Assembly: GCF_963678635.1 (NCBI RefSeq)
Contig: NC_087065.1
Span: 52,829,858 to 52,893,857, forward strand
Source: Symsagittifera roscoffensis
Taxonomy: Eukaryota; Xenacoelomorpha; Acoela; Convolutidae
Reading direction: 5' to 3'
DNA: 64,000 bases
A program made the position numbers and the translations under genes. Shown in pieces: positions 10,270 through 22,700 of the stretch; within the stretch, counting starts at the first letter, position 1, and every line of letters begins with the position of its first letter. The notes beneath the pieces are model-generated. The model had not been told where the DNA came from and did not search any database. It saw nothing but the letters and a program-made list of their open reading frames with translations.

Positions 10270-13200
10270 TTCAAAAAGCTACCAGAACTGATTTTCGAAT
10301 AACTAGATTTGAATTTTTTCTCTTGCTAGCTAGAGCTGGCAAGTAATGTTGATTAGATTATTGGGTCCTGAATTTTTTCCAAATTAGAATTAATGATTTA
10401 TTGATTTTCAATTGCAAATTTGTGGACTGCACATTTGAAATGATGATTTTAAAAATTCACTGTACAAAGTAAATTGCAACAAAACAATTAACTATCTTCA
10501 ATGAACTTTTGTGAAACTGAATTATGAGATCTTTGATCAAAAGCGGAGTTTGATCGACACCTGATCACCCAAAAAGTCCCCCTCTAACTAATTTACTTCC
10601 ATTTTTGCCTGACCTACTCTAAATTTTTTTAAAGACGCATAATACTAATTCTGAGGTGGAGAGTGCTCCATAAAACGCAATTTTTTTGGGCAATTTGTGG
10701 CTAGAGTTTGACGTTCGGCAAGGTCCGTGACCGAAGGGGAAATGCTTCAGGCTGAAAATCTTGAGGTCGGAGGTTCGAATCCGTAAGTAGGTTTATTTAT
10801 ACTTTTTTTAGTTCCATTTATAGGGCTGATTTTTGTCGTTTTCTTGCTGCAAAGCTCCGTTTTGCCCCTTGGTTCAGTTTTTGTTCGTAGTGAATGTAAG
10901 TCATTGAAACACTACAAGTTTTCTTTTTGATACGTTAATCAACCTCACAGTCACTTCTTCATTATTAACTTCCGTTCTAATTTTTTCGTCCTCAAATGAT
11001 TTTTTTTGCTTGATTTCCGGTCTATATTGTCTCAGAACAATTTGATAATTTTGCTCAACATTTTTAAATTTTTTCCGTTTTTAATTATCAGTTTGAGCTG
11101 ATTTCCGCTTTTTTATAGTAATTTTGTTTCATTTCTCTGGTTCTGCACATTTCATATGCTTCAAAATATTTCTGTTTTTCACTTTTTTGTTAATTTTGTT
11201 TTTCACGCCCTGCATGTTTTGGAAAATTGTTCTTTTTGTCTAATCTGAATGTCTGTCTTTCTTGAGAAAATTGCGTTTGTTTTTTGGTTCATAGTTTAAC
11301 AGATAAAATAATTTGGTTAGTTTTTTAATGTGTTTGATATCTTGTTTATTCTGCTTTGTTTCTTTGTTTTTTTTTGAATTTTTTATATATCGAATTTTTG
11401 TTACGTCGTTTGAATTCGAATATCGAACATCAACTTCAAATTTTGTTGCAGTTTTTGGGAAAATTTTCTGTCAAAATGCCTGATTCTGAGTTAATTCGTC
11501 TTGGTTACTGTAAGCTGAATTAAAAACTTTTTGTATCATATCAATGTTTGGTTTATTTGAAAATGATACCAGAATAAAAGAGATTTTTTAGGATTTTTTG
11601 TCATCATTTTTAATTTATACATGATTTTATTGCTTGTTTTTTGAGCAATTAAGTGCACTACTATCAAGTTTCTGAATTTTTATTTTATGTTTCCATTTTC
11701 TTGCTTATGATAAAAAAATTCGCTATTCCAAGTTTTTTGCATCAGAAGTTGTTCGAAGCTCTGCTTTGCCTTACTGTATAAAATTTGCCCATGATTTTTT
11801 TTTCTAGGGTACCCCTTTTTTGCTTAAATTTAAGGAAAATTTATCATAATACCTTCTATTAGTTGTTTTTGACTGTAAAGAAACCTATACTGTTAAATAT
11901 TGACGATTTGGAGGTAAGCTGGGCTGATTTTTTTCCAAATTCGAGTTTCTGTTAAAATGAAATTTGTTTAAAAAATGTCAAATGATTTCAATAATGAAAA
12001 TGTTCACAAAATGGACAAAATAAATGATTATTTTTTCTTAAACACCATTTTTAATATAGCTTCCAGTAGTTGCATATTAGGTAAGGGCTTTGTGTGCCTG
12101 TTAAGAAGTGCTTTGAGACTATTTTTTCTGTGCCGAAAACTTTAAATTTTGTCGGCTTATTTTCTTTGTTGTTTTTTTTCGATCAAGATATCTTGTTTTT
12201 ATATAGAAGTGATTGAATTTTTGATAAGTTCAAGAAAAATATCAATCAAACTCCTAGCTTTTTTACAAAAGAAAAAAAATAAACTTTTAGAAAAGTGAAA
12301 AAATCGAAAAGTTCTGAACATTTTCTAAATCTTTTAATCTGAATTCAAGTATCAGCCTTGGTTCAAACATGGTTGTTTTCAGTTTTTCGATCGACCGCGT
12401 TATTGGAATTGTTTGGTGCAGACGAACTAGCGCATTAGTTTTTTGACATTTAATTTTTTTTAATTGGGTGCAACTCCATATATTTTTAAGGTAGCCGTTT
12501 GATTTAAAATCCGAGGACCAATCAAGCCTGAAATCTTATCAAATCAAAAGCAAATTAACTCAAAATTTTCATCAATTTTGTTCAAAATTGCCAAACGAAT
12601 GTGTTTTTCCAATTTACTTGTTCAATTTTTTCTTTTCTTTAAAAACCGGCGTTTGTTCTTGGCTTCAGAACTTTTCACAATCCTTTGTTTGTTCGTAGCC
12701 ACTGTTTATTTCTTGTTTGTTATCTCCTTTTTTGAATTGAGTTTTTTCAGCAATTTTTGTTCACAAAAGCATAAATATTAAGATTTTCAATTGTTTTAAT
12801 TGTTTCTGAAATGTTTCGTTCTCATTAATTTGCTGTTTTTATGAAAGTTTTGAGTTGTTTTTGACTTCAAAGTTTTTCAAAGTTGTTTGTTTGTTCTTTG
12901 CAAGTGTTTTTTTGTTTCGTTCCTCTATGTTTGAATCGAGTTTTTTCAAGTAATTTTCTGTTCAAACAAGAAGAATAAATTTGAGGTTTTGAATTTTTAA
13001 TTCATGATCAATACTATTTTGTTCATACTTGAAACAGTAAATGGTAAAAACTATCATTTAGTTTTTTTTTATTAAATGTATTGCAATTTATCCTCTGCAA
13101 TATCAATGAGCTACTAGCGTGAAAAAAACTGTCGCGCAAAAATTGATACAGCTTCGAGAATTTTTTCTTGAAACTCAAATGAAAATTTCACGACAAAAAA

Positions 13201-13675
13201 AATGATTTTTTGCCAATTATCTGGCTGAGCTCATTTTTGAAAAAAGAATTCAAACTATTATAACCAGATTTTTGGTTCAAATTTTTTTGCTAAACTTAAG
13301 TAATTGAAGTTACGTAAGAAAAATTAAGTGTTTTCGAATTATGTTATAAATCCTTTCTCGGATACTTGTTTTTCGGATAGTATTTATCGCGAACAGTTGT
13401 TTGACTCAATATTTTCTCACCTAACCTTTGTCGTTTACTTTTCAACTTGGATTAACTTTGAATGTCGTTTTTCGCAAATTTATGTGAGAAAAAATGCTTA
13501 AGAAAAAGTGCTTTTTTGTTGCGCAATGCTTAACATTCAGTTTTTTTTTTTTTTTTCACTTTTTCTGTTGCCTTTCATCGATCTACTGATTATATTAATT
13601 AGTCTTGAAAGTTGCCTGCAATTTTAAATTGGTTTGAATTATAAAAAAAAATAGATGTTATAGCTTATCCGGAAC
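10270..13675. other. Intergenic, AT-rich, no gene seen
   Basis: This lies between the end of the CHFR gene and the first family A copies. It is strongly T-rich on the plus strand. Apart from the SINE-like element at 10720-10868 I see no coding block, no tRNA that folds, and no clear repeat copy. Short open frames such as 12578-12781 are low-complexity Phe/Leu runs. Confidence 0.6.
10720..10868 (+). repeat. tRNA-derived SINE-like element
   Basis: The head carries an A-box-like TGACCGAAGGGG and a near-perfect B box GGTTCGAATCC, with an imperfect anticodon arm between them (Ser/Leu-type long form). The body ends in the hairpin-like GCAAAGCTCCGTTTTGCC, parallel to GAAAGCACAGCTTTGCC in the element at 3723. 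Not a functional tRNA: no acceptor stem pairs. Confidence 0.55.
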
Positions 13676-13760
13676 AATTGGTCTAGCGGTAACGACTACG
13701 TCCGGGACGGCAAAGGTCCTATGTTTGAATCTGAGGACCAAATTCTGTTTAAACTGGAAA
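13676..13760 (+). repeat. tRNA-like repeat head (Pro/Gly-like)
   Basis: GGTCTAGCGGTA is a good A-box match and TGTTTGAATCT a B-box match ~45 bp later, with AAAGGTCCT between. The anticodon stem does not pair cleanly. It is probably a SINE head or tRNA pseudogene. Confidence 0.5.
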
Positions 13761-14116
13761 TGCCCTGTTTGAAAATATTGTCCATTTATGTTTAGTTTGT
13801 CCATTTATGTTTCACCAGTTTAGTTGCCACATCATGTATTTCTCCTGTGCTGTTAGTTGTTTGCATTTTAAGTGAGAGTGCTTTTAATGTAGTCTTTCAT
13901 TTGGCAAACTTATCAAAACTAATATTTGTAATTCCTTTGTGTTTTAGCTAAAAAGCTTTACTTGCTCTAACTGATTCGAATAATGTTTTATCGGCTGAGT
14001 GACTTGAATTTGTCCTTTAAAAAAATTGACTTTGTCAATTTGTGTGCTTCCAAGGGGGATAACAAATTCAAAGTTTCAGAATTCATGTCATAGAAATTTA
14101 AGGGTTTTGTAATTGT

Positions 14117-14595
14117 TCCGACTTTTGTAACGAAAGTAACGGAATATTTGTGCTCGGGTGGGTTTTTTTTCTTGAGACAAAATTCGACTTTTTACCTAGC
14201 CATTTTGACGGAAAGTTTTTATACCATTTAAAAGGTATTGTTGTCTTGAGCTTAAAATTGAAAAGATATTTCACCTGTGATATTTTTTCGCAAAGTTATG
14301 GGGGTTCAAAGATTGCCATTTTGGCCAATTTGGAACAATTAATGCGCGTCTTAGAAATTGTTCCAAATTATTTGAAAGAAGCTTATATGCCATAATTGAA
14401 TTGTTACAAGGAGCGAAATTTATCCTTTTGTATTTTATATGGCGTTATTCTCAAAAAAAATCTCAAATTTTAGAAGAAAAAAAATTCATTTTATTTTATT
14501 TCGTTTAATTTTTTATGTTATTACTGCTCCAGAAATCTTAAAAGTCAGTCGGAACATTCAGGGTTTCGTCTTGATACGAGCAACCTTGTTGTGGC
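14117..14595 (+). repeat. Repeat family A copy A2
   Basis: Near-complete copy, from TTGTTCCGACTTTTG to GATACGAGCAACCTTGTT. Several terminal bases have drifted: the 3' hairpin reads CAGGGTTTCGTCTTG. It includes the conserved CACCTGTGAT and GTTATGGGGGTT blocks. Confidence 0.88.
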
Positions 14596-15071
14596 TTTGT
14601 TTTTGATTTAATGGTTTTTTTCAAATTCTGTTTCATTACTTGCAAGGCTATGTCTGTGCTGTATCGCAAGTATTGGGAGGTTCTGTTTCATTTCTTTGAA
14701 ACTCATGATAATTTTTTATTAACTTTTGTAACTAGAAACGGTGCTTATATAAAAAATATAAAAGTAAGCGAATAGAGGTTGAAATATAAGAACAACAAAC
14801 ATGTTTTTGCTTGTGCACAAACAGATGAAACTGCACCCGATTTAACTCATTTTTCCAACTATGTGACCGAAGTTTCGTTTTTCTAGACAATTTTTGCCAC
14901 TTTAAAACCTTTTCGATACCATGGTTTTTCGGTAGCGGAATTAACATTTGTGCGACAGTTAAAATCTGGAAAATAGTCGCAAAACTTGACTCGGGAAAGC
15001 TCCATATCTTTTCCGAGAAGAAAAATGATGATTTAAAATTCAATTTGAAATACTTCAAAAATATTCATTTT

Positions 15072-15502
15072 TGTTCCAACTTTCGAAGAATAATTATACT
15101 TGGGTTTGTTTTTTGATTCAGTAAAATTTGGATTTTTGAACTCAGCTTTTTGACAGAATTTTTTTAAAGTATTCGAAAAAATATTTTTGTCCTGAGCTCA
15201 ATTTCAAAAAATTTTTCTACCTGTGAACTTTTTTCGCAAATTTACGGGGCTTTGAAAATTGCGAAATTGGCCAATTTGTGATTGTTATTGCGTGCTTAAA
15301 TCACGCGTAAGCGACAAATTAATGCCTTTTACATTGAATTGAGGCCAGCAAAATATTCTTACTAAAATAATACTGGACGCTAAACACACTATTTGTATGT
15401 CTCATAGCCTGTGGGAGTATAATATGAAAAAAAGTAAAAATTTGGCTTTAAAGTGTAGTAAGACAATTTAAGGCTGTGCCCCGATATGCGCGCAGTCTTG
15501 TT
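15072..15502 (+). repeat. Repeat family A copy A3, strongly diverged
   Basis: It is recognised by the order of blocks: TTGTTCCAACTTTCG start, GTCCTGAGCTCAATTT, GGCCAATTTGTG, ACGCGTAAGCG and a GCAGTCTTGTT end. Much more diverged than neighbouring A4, so it is an older insertion. It ends 17 bp before A4 starts, head to tail. Confidence 0.75.
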
Positions 15503-15518
15503 TTTTTGTTCTGACTTT

Positions 15519-16006
15519 TTGTTCCGACTTTCGATACGAAAGTAACGGAATATTTGTGTTCGGGTGGGTTTTTTTTTTAGACAAATTTCGACTTTTTAAC
15601 AAGCCATTTTTGACGTAATTTTTATATCATTCGAAAGGTATTGCTGTCCTGAGCTCAAATTTGAAAAGATATTTCACCTGTGATCATTTTTTGTAAAGTT
15701 ATGGGGGTTTAAAGATTGCCATTTTGGCCAATTTGGGACAATTAACGCGCGATATATTTCGTGCTATTAACGCGTAAGCGGAGATTTAATCCGTCTAAGA
15801 AATCGTTACAAATTGGTTGAAAGAAGCTTAGTTGCCTTAATTGATTTGTTTTTCTCAAAGAAAAAATTTCAAATTTTAGAAAATAAAAATGTTCATTTTA
15901 TTTTATTTCATTTAATTTTTTTATGTTGTTTATGTTATTACTGCTCCATAAACCTTAAAAGCATTCGGAACATTCAGGGCTTCGCCCTGATACGAGCAGT
16001 CTTGTT
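15519..16006 (+). repeat. Repeat family A copy A4
   Basis: Good copy with both ends intact: TTTTGTTCCGACTTTCGATACGA... start and CAGGGCTTCGCCCTG hairpin followed by ATACGAGCAGTCTTGTT. A further partial terminus (GATACGAGCTGTCTTG) lies at 16098-16113. Confidence 0.9.
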
Positions 16007-16531
16007 GAGTTTTGAATTTTTTTCCTTCTCAACCTCGAAAAACAGGAATCATTTGCCGAAATCATTTGGACGAGCATTTAGTAAAATATTTCCTTTTGAT
16101 ACGAGCTGTCTTGATTCTATCAGCTAACCCAATCTATCTGGCTAATATTCTAACAAAAAATAAACTAGAATTGAATTCAATCAAGTGCTTCACAGTTTTA
16201 ACAAGCTAATTTTTAGACAAAGAGTTAGAACAAAATATTCTTTTACAAATCAATACCAATGCAATTTTTGAGCTAAAATGCAAGGTTTAGAATCTTGTTT
16301 CCAACTCTTCCTCTTATTGAGCACCAATGGTGGCGGGGCGGGGGGCTGGGTTACGAAAGTGTTTCTGCTTTTTGGGGCTGGAATTTTTTTACCGGATACG
16401 ATAGAGGGATTAATAGTTAGCAAGATCGAATAATTATTGTTCATGGGCGAATACGATAAGAAAAACAGTACAATTTAATGAGTTTTCATCATCAGTAGTA
16501 ATTGAATTTAATTGAATAATTGAATTCATTT

Positions 16532-16794
16532 TCAATTGAATTCATTTAGATGTTCAAAAGCTATGGGACAGTATTTTGGCCCGAGATAAGCATATGCATT
16601 TCTTTTAGGGTCTCTTTTGATTTTGAGTTTACCAAATATATTCGAAAAGAAATGAACTATATACGAGCAGTGGAATTCTTTTTCCCATTTTGTGTCGGTC
16701 ATATCTTCATTAACGCGCCAGAGAATTTCTGCTACTTCGTCAAAATCGGTGGGCAAGAAAGTGAACCCGGGCAGAAATGTGATATTCCGATTAC
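16532..16794 (-). CDS. Glycosyltransferase exon 4 (C terminus)
   Basis: Acceptor CTATCTGATTGCAG, then GT completes the Gly codon begun by the final G of exon 3. It encodes residues 286-371, NITFLPGFTFLPTDF through SYIVHFF to KYCPIAFEH, and ends at TAA/TAG-type stop 16532-16534. The SYxVH motif and the late CP pair are hallmarks of the Gb3-synthase C-terminal domain. Confidence 0.9.
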
Positions 16795-19700
16795 CTGCAA
16801 TCAGATAGGAACACTTAGTGAAGCGTATGGAAATACACTGAATAAAAGTCAAAAGGTGGAAAAAATGCGACCGTGTTTGAATACAGATCAGATTGATTCA
16901 ATGCTAAAACGAGCCAAATCTTGAGGTTTAAAAGCTTTTCCGAAAACAAAAATTAGGTTTTTTTCTTGTGAAGTCAACTAAATTGATAACACTATCAGGG
17001 GCGGTTTTGGGGGAGGGGCGCGTTTTGGGCGTACGCCCCCTTCCTCAGGGAATCAGCCTTCTGCCGACCCAAAGGGTCCCCCTTTGTACTATTTTGAGAT
17101 ATTCGTTTTTGGCTGACGGATCCTAAAAGTTTTTAAAGGCGCCATAGGCGCCTATACTTACTATTTTTGAGAAAGCGCGCGCTGAAATAACGCCTGCTTT
17201 TGGTCAAAATAATTTCCAACAAAAAGTGCCTAAAACTCCTTTTTGACATTTTTTTTTCAAAATTTTGCCTACGGCAGGTTTCAAAATATCTGCCAAAGCA
17301 GGGTCATTTTAGTGCTTTGGGGAGCTCGGAAAATCAATTAGATTGACCTAAAAAAAAGGTCGAAAAATTTGGAATATGGAAAATCCGCCCGCCTCGAAAA
17401 AATCCCAGATCCCCACCTGAACACAACCCCCCATTTTTACTGTAATTGTTCCGTGGTCTTTACAGCCAACGGACAAATTTCCGGAATAATTGGGGAAAAG
17501 GCTCTTGAGCATGAACTATCGCATATAAAATTTACTTCAGAGCTACCCGGAGTGACAGAAATGAATTATATACAGAAAAATTGATGAATCGATTTATCTG
17601 TGTCATACTGCTACTGCAATAGCAGTAATTGATTTATGTACTACCAACCTGCAGTTATGATGTGTCCAAGGTCATGTGCGAAGTGAAATTGACACACGGT
17701 TGAGAACTCAGAGTTTCGATTCTGATTTATCTCTCAGTAACCAATTCAAAAAGAAAAGAAAAAAAAACTTATTTCAGTACTTCAGAATACATTATTGAAT
17801 TATCACTGGTTTTCCCACGATACCCGCATAGAATATCACAATCTGCAACCTTTTTGCGAACGATAATCGATTTTATACAGATAAAATTTGTTTTTTTTTC
17901 CACCAAAACTAAATGGATTTTGGTGTCAAAATAATTGATTTTTCTACTCTGAAATTTGTATACTATGAAATTCTACTATAAAATTTGTATATAATCATTT
18001 GATCCGCATAAATTCAGTATATAATCTTTTTGTAATAAAACTTTTATATAATCTGTACAAAATCTGTAGATCATCTAAAGCTAATCTGTATTGAATCTAT
18101 ATGAAATCTGTACAAAATTGATTATTTTGCCTAAAACTATAGGGGCGTAACAAATTCAATTTTGATCATTCAGAGTTTAATTTAATGTTTTTTTTCTAAA
18201 CAAATTTAACAAAAATTGGTAATCGGGAAAAAACTTTGTCAAGTGTTATATTGAGCTGAACTTACTTGAGGAAATTTGCTTACAGCAAATTCCAAGTTTT
18301 AAAAGATTCCTCTAAGATTTTGCAACCTAAGGGTTCCCAAATCTTACATTAACCCAAAGTTTTAGGCCAAACTTAGGCTTAATGTAAGATTGCTTTCCGA
18401 AAATGGAGTTACGAACCAACGTTGAATTGTTGGCCTCAGTAAAAAAAAGATAGCAAACAGACAGTTGGAAAAGAGTCAATGAACGCAAGTAAACAGGCAA
18501 AACTGAAAGGACTTACTATTTGAAAGTTTCATGGAAGTACTTTTCAGCTTTCAAAATTCAAGGAAAAAATAAATGGACTGATAGAAAAATGGTTGAAATT
18601 TTTACGGTACATTTTTTTTCGCATGGAAATGCCGTAGTTAAATTCAACTTTCGAAACTAGAACTTGATCACGTTTTTCGTGGCCTTTGCTCTTTTGCTGT
18701 TCGATAGTGGAGTGTGTCTTCCTTTCAACAATGGAAATAAACTGAATTGAAAAATAAATCAAATTCAAACCGCAAAAAAATAAATTTGAGCCTTAACAAA
18801 TTTTAAGACTTTTCCTGAATAAAAAACACAAATGTCATCGGGACTTAAATAAGAGTCTAAACTACGTTCGTCGACTTTTAATAAACAGGAATTATCAACC
18901 CGGCTTGTTCAAAATTAGTCGAAGCCGTAAAACTGATTTCAAGTTGTTAAGTGCTTCAGACGAGTAAATGAAGTCTACAACCCCTCCCCCTATCCGAAAA
19001 AATAATTGCAAAAATCTCTCCATCGCAAAATAGTTTGGATTAAAAAAGATTAGCGCGGTGTGTTAAACACTCGAACTGGTTTTGGTTGATTCAAAGTTCC
19101 AACATAGACGCAGCCCCCTAAATTGCTTGGGTATGGAGGATGCACTCTTGATCGTGTGTTTTTTGGACAGCGAATGTGTTTTTTGGACAGCAAGCTGAAA
19201 CGTAAAGAACTCAAAACTCCACCCACCACGACAATTAAAGCATAGCTATTTACCTGTTGGAAATGCAAGTCTTTGGTTTTTGAAGTGAGTTATTCTGTAG
19301 AGTTTCTTGGCCACCAGACTATAAATTTCTGGTCCAATCATATGTCTGTTGCTTTTTGAGGGGTCGTAAGTCCTGTTGGTATGCTCCAAAATAGCCCAGA
19401 GCAGCTCGTGACCTGAGTTGAAATGAAGGTTTCCGTTTAGAAACTGATGCGATGTTTGAACTCCTTCTTCGATATCACATGTCTTTCTGTTCCGCAATCT
19501 GTACAAGGAAAATGGAGAAATTATATCCCAATTCACTATTTGGTCAGCAAAATTTCGAAATCACAAAAAATTATAATTCACAAAAATCAAAAATTTGAAG
19601 TTTGACAAACTACAGTCACGGGGCATAGAAATTGTTCTTTTTAGTTTTCAGGCGATGAAATGAGCAAAAACTTTTTCACGTTTGTGTCTTTAGTGACAAT

Positions 19701-22700
19701 TACTAGAGATTCACGATCGAATATTTTTTAAAATGCGTAAAAAGTTGATTTCAAGGCTTTGTTTGGTCACTTAACAGAAGGCGTCGTTAAGATATTAGCC
19801 TAAATGTTGTGATAAACTTAATAAATAGTTCCAGGGATGAGCCTGCGAGGCATAGTTAATTGACAGTGAGTCCTGCAGCGCAGAGATAATATTTGTTGCG
19901 AGTACAGTGCAATCTAATGGATTCTCTTGAGGATAAGAATATTCAAGAACTAATAGAAAGATTAGAGACGAGTTCCTTGACAACAATTCTTTCCAAAAAA
20001 GTGACAAACTTGGAACAGAAAAAAAAATTATGAACTCACTATCAAACAAAGTTGACAAACTCGAGCAACGGCTGTCTAATCAAGCACGCTACACCTCAAA
20101 TGATAGTTCAGTTAGATAGTTTAACTACCTCAAAGGATAGTTTATTACATGCATTTTTCGCGGGACGGGACATCTTTGGATTGACAAGTTTGTAAGTTTT
20201 AAGACACTGATTTGAACGGAAGCAAACCAAAATCTCATCGCGTTTGAATATATATATAATTGAATGTATAATTTCGTCAATACAAAGTTTTTGAGAATCA
20301 TTTTTTAAAATGAAAATGATGTTTTTTCTATTCCACTCACTGATGCAGATCTCGGATCTAAATTTTGAAAAATTTAAGCAATTTTTATAGGTGTTTTTGA
20401 TAAATACTGCACAATAACTAATTAAAAGCAAAAAACACATTGGATGCCCGCACCGAAGTTTCATGGATAATAATCGATTATAATGGATTTTCGTTGACTA
20501 AAATGTTGTCAATATAATCGATTATCATGTCAAATTTAGACCACATAATGGATTTTTAATAGATTATAATCGATTATTTTGGAAAAATTTAAATCCATTA
20601 TAATCCATTATAATCGATTATAATGGATTTTTATTGACTAAAATGTTGTCAATATAATCGATTATCATGTCAAATTTAGACCACATAATGGATTTTTAAT
20701 CGATTATAATCGATTATTTGGGAAAAATTTAAATCCATTATAATCCATTATAATCGATTATAATCCATTTTTGTTTTCAATATAATGGATTATTTTTTGT
20801 ACATAAAATCCAAGAAAATTGAATATATTTTGTAAATAATTACTCTAATTTCTGCAACTTTCTGCAAAACTCGAACGAACACGTTCATCCAGGGGCGACC
20901 AATATGTAGTTTTATAATCGATTATTTTTGTTATTTTGTAGAGACTGACAATAAAAATCCAATATAATCGATTATTATCCATGAAACTTCAGTGCGGGTA
21001 TGTCACTATATCAAAAATCAGACAAAGAAAAGAAACACTCTTCGAAAAAAGTATGTTAGTTTTCCGAGCAAAAAAGAAGAAACACGTAATTATTTGACAT
21101 ACAATTAGAACGAAATTGGCAAATGCCAATAAAAAAAAATAGCGAGAAAAAAATTGACTCAAAACAAAGCACCCAAATGAAATTTTGCTTCTTTTAATGA
21201 GTTTTGCGGTAAAAAGGAAAAATGTTCTCAAAGCTCCCAGCTGATGACTTCAACTTTTTTTCGTTATTGTAGGAATGAAATTAGAAAAAAATTTTGCTGC
21301 AAGCAGCGGAAAGCATGCCTTTAGGGATAAACCACCTGAATTCTATCTCTATCCGATTTTGAAACCGAAATGTCTGATATTTTAATTGAAATCAAAAGCA
21401 AATCTAAATTTGGTCGTAATGGAATTTTGATAAGATGAATAACATTTGTGCACGGGTACTCATTCTTATTCTGGTACAACTGGTTAGAATGAACAAAAAA
21501 GAAAAAGTAATTTCCAAAAGTTTTTCATGGTGGCTAAGGTAATTTCTTTCCACAAAAGTGGGCTGATAAACAACTCCTCTAACTTTTGACCATTAAGTCT
21601 TATTCCCAATATTGCGAAAAGTTTTTATAAAATTTTGCTTAAAATTTTGTGGCTTTTAAAGATAAGCATAGACTTTTTGCTCCTCAACAGTTTGGTTTCC
21701 GAAAAATCTTTCGTGTATTCTTGCTATTGTTATAACACGGAGTTGTTGAGACAGCTTAGTAATAATCATTGAGTTTAACTTGCCTGTTTCGTTGATTTGA
21801 AAAAACCATTTGGCACAATCGATTAAATCATTTTGTAGAAGAAACTTGAAAAATCTGGATTTTGTTTCTGTACTTGATCTTTTAAAATTGTACTTAAGTG
21901 ACAGAACAGTTTGTTAATCATGATTCAAAGAACTCTGAAAAACATGATATCACACCTGGTGTACCACGAGATAAGATTCTGTATTAGGGCCTTTGTTGCT
22001 TCTCTTATATAGTATTGACAGGACAGAACTGTATCAAGTATCCACTTGGTGTTTTCACGAAAGTAGAAGCTGTTTTCACAAAATCTGCTATGGCCTGCTG
22101 GCATACGAGTGCTCAACAAAATTGTATTGAAATTGCATTTTTTTTGCAAAAAAGAATCCTCAGAACAAATTTTTTCAAACGCAAGTTTAATCATATACAA
22201 ACTGTTTTCAGTCAACATGCAATTGCAACAGTTTAAAATTATTTTTTCAAATGAAATTCTGAATAAGACTAAATACCAAGTTTTGAACAGATCACCGCTT
22301 TGTTTCTTGAATGCTTCGCAGTTTGCAGAAGAACGATTGACTAGGTACAAAGAAAATAAAACTCCCCGTTCTATTCTATGTCGCTCCTTTTGTTATCAAA
22401 ATTTGGTTAAAGTCAAGATTAACAAATCATACAATTTTTTGTTTTCAAACTAACTCATTCCTGAAAATATTGGCAAACTGTCAAATAAAAATTGGATCTG
22501 TTCTGCATCAATTTTAGGACTCCATACAAAAACAAAAAATCGGAGTTATTTGACCTGATCTATAGCGACTGACCGTAAATGAGCTTACTTCTTCTCTCTA
22601 ATTTTATAAAAAAAAACATCCGGGGCAATTCCTAAAATAGTCGTTGGCTCGTAATGTCTCCCTGAGTGGTTTGTGATTTTACATTGTCTGTTGTATTATT

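Noticed and set aside
16550-16924. 124-codon plus-strand frame opposite glycosyltransferase exon 4
   Set aside because: It is antisense to a confident exon and has no family resemblance; its openness follows from the coding strand's composition.
19050-19268. Frame directly after glycosyltransferase exon 3 as a possible continuation of the protein
   Set aside because: It lacks the conserved C-terminal motifs. The donor ACAG|GTAAAT precedes it, and the exon at 16532-16794 supplies the expected motifs in phase.
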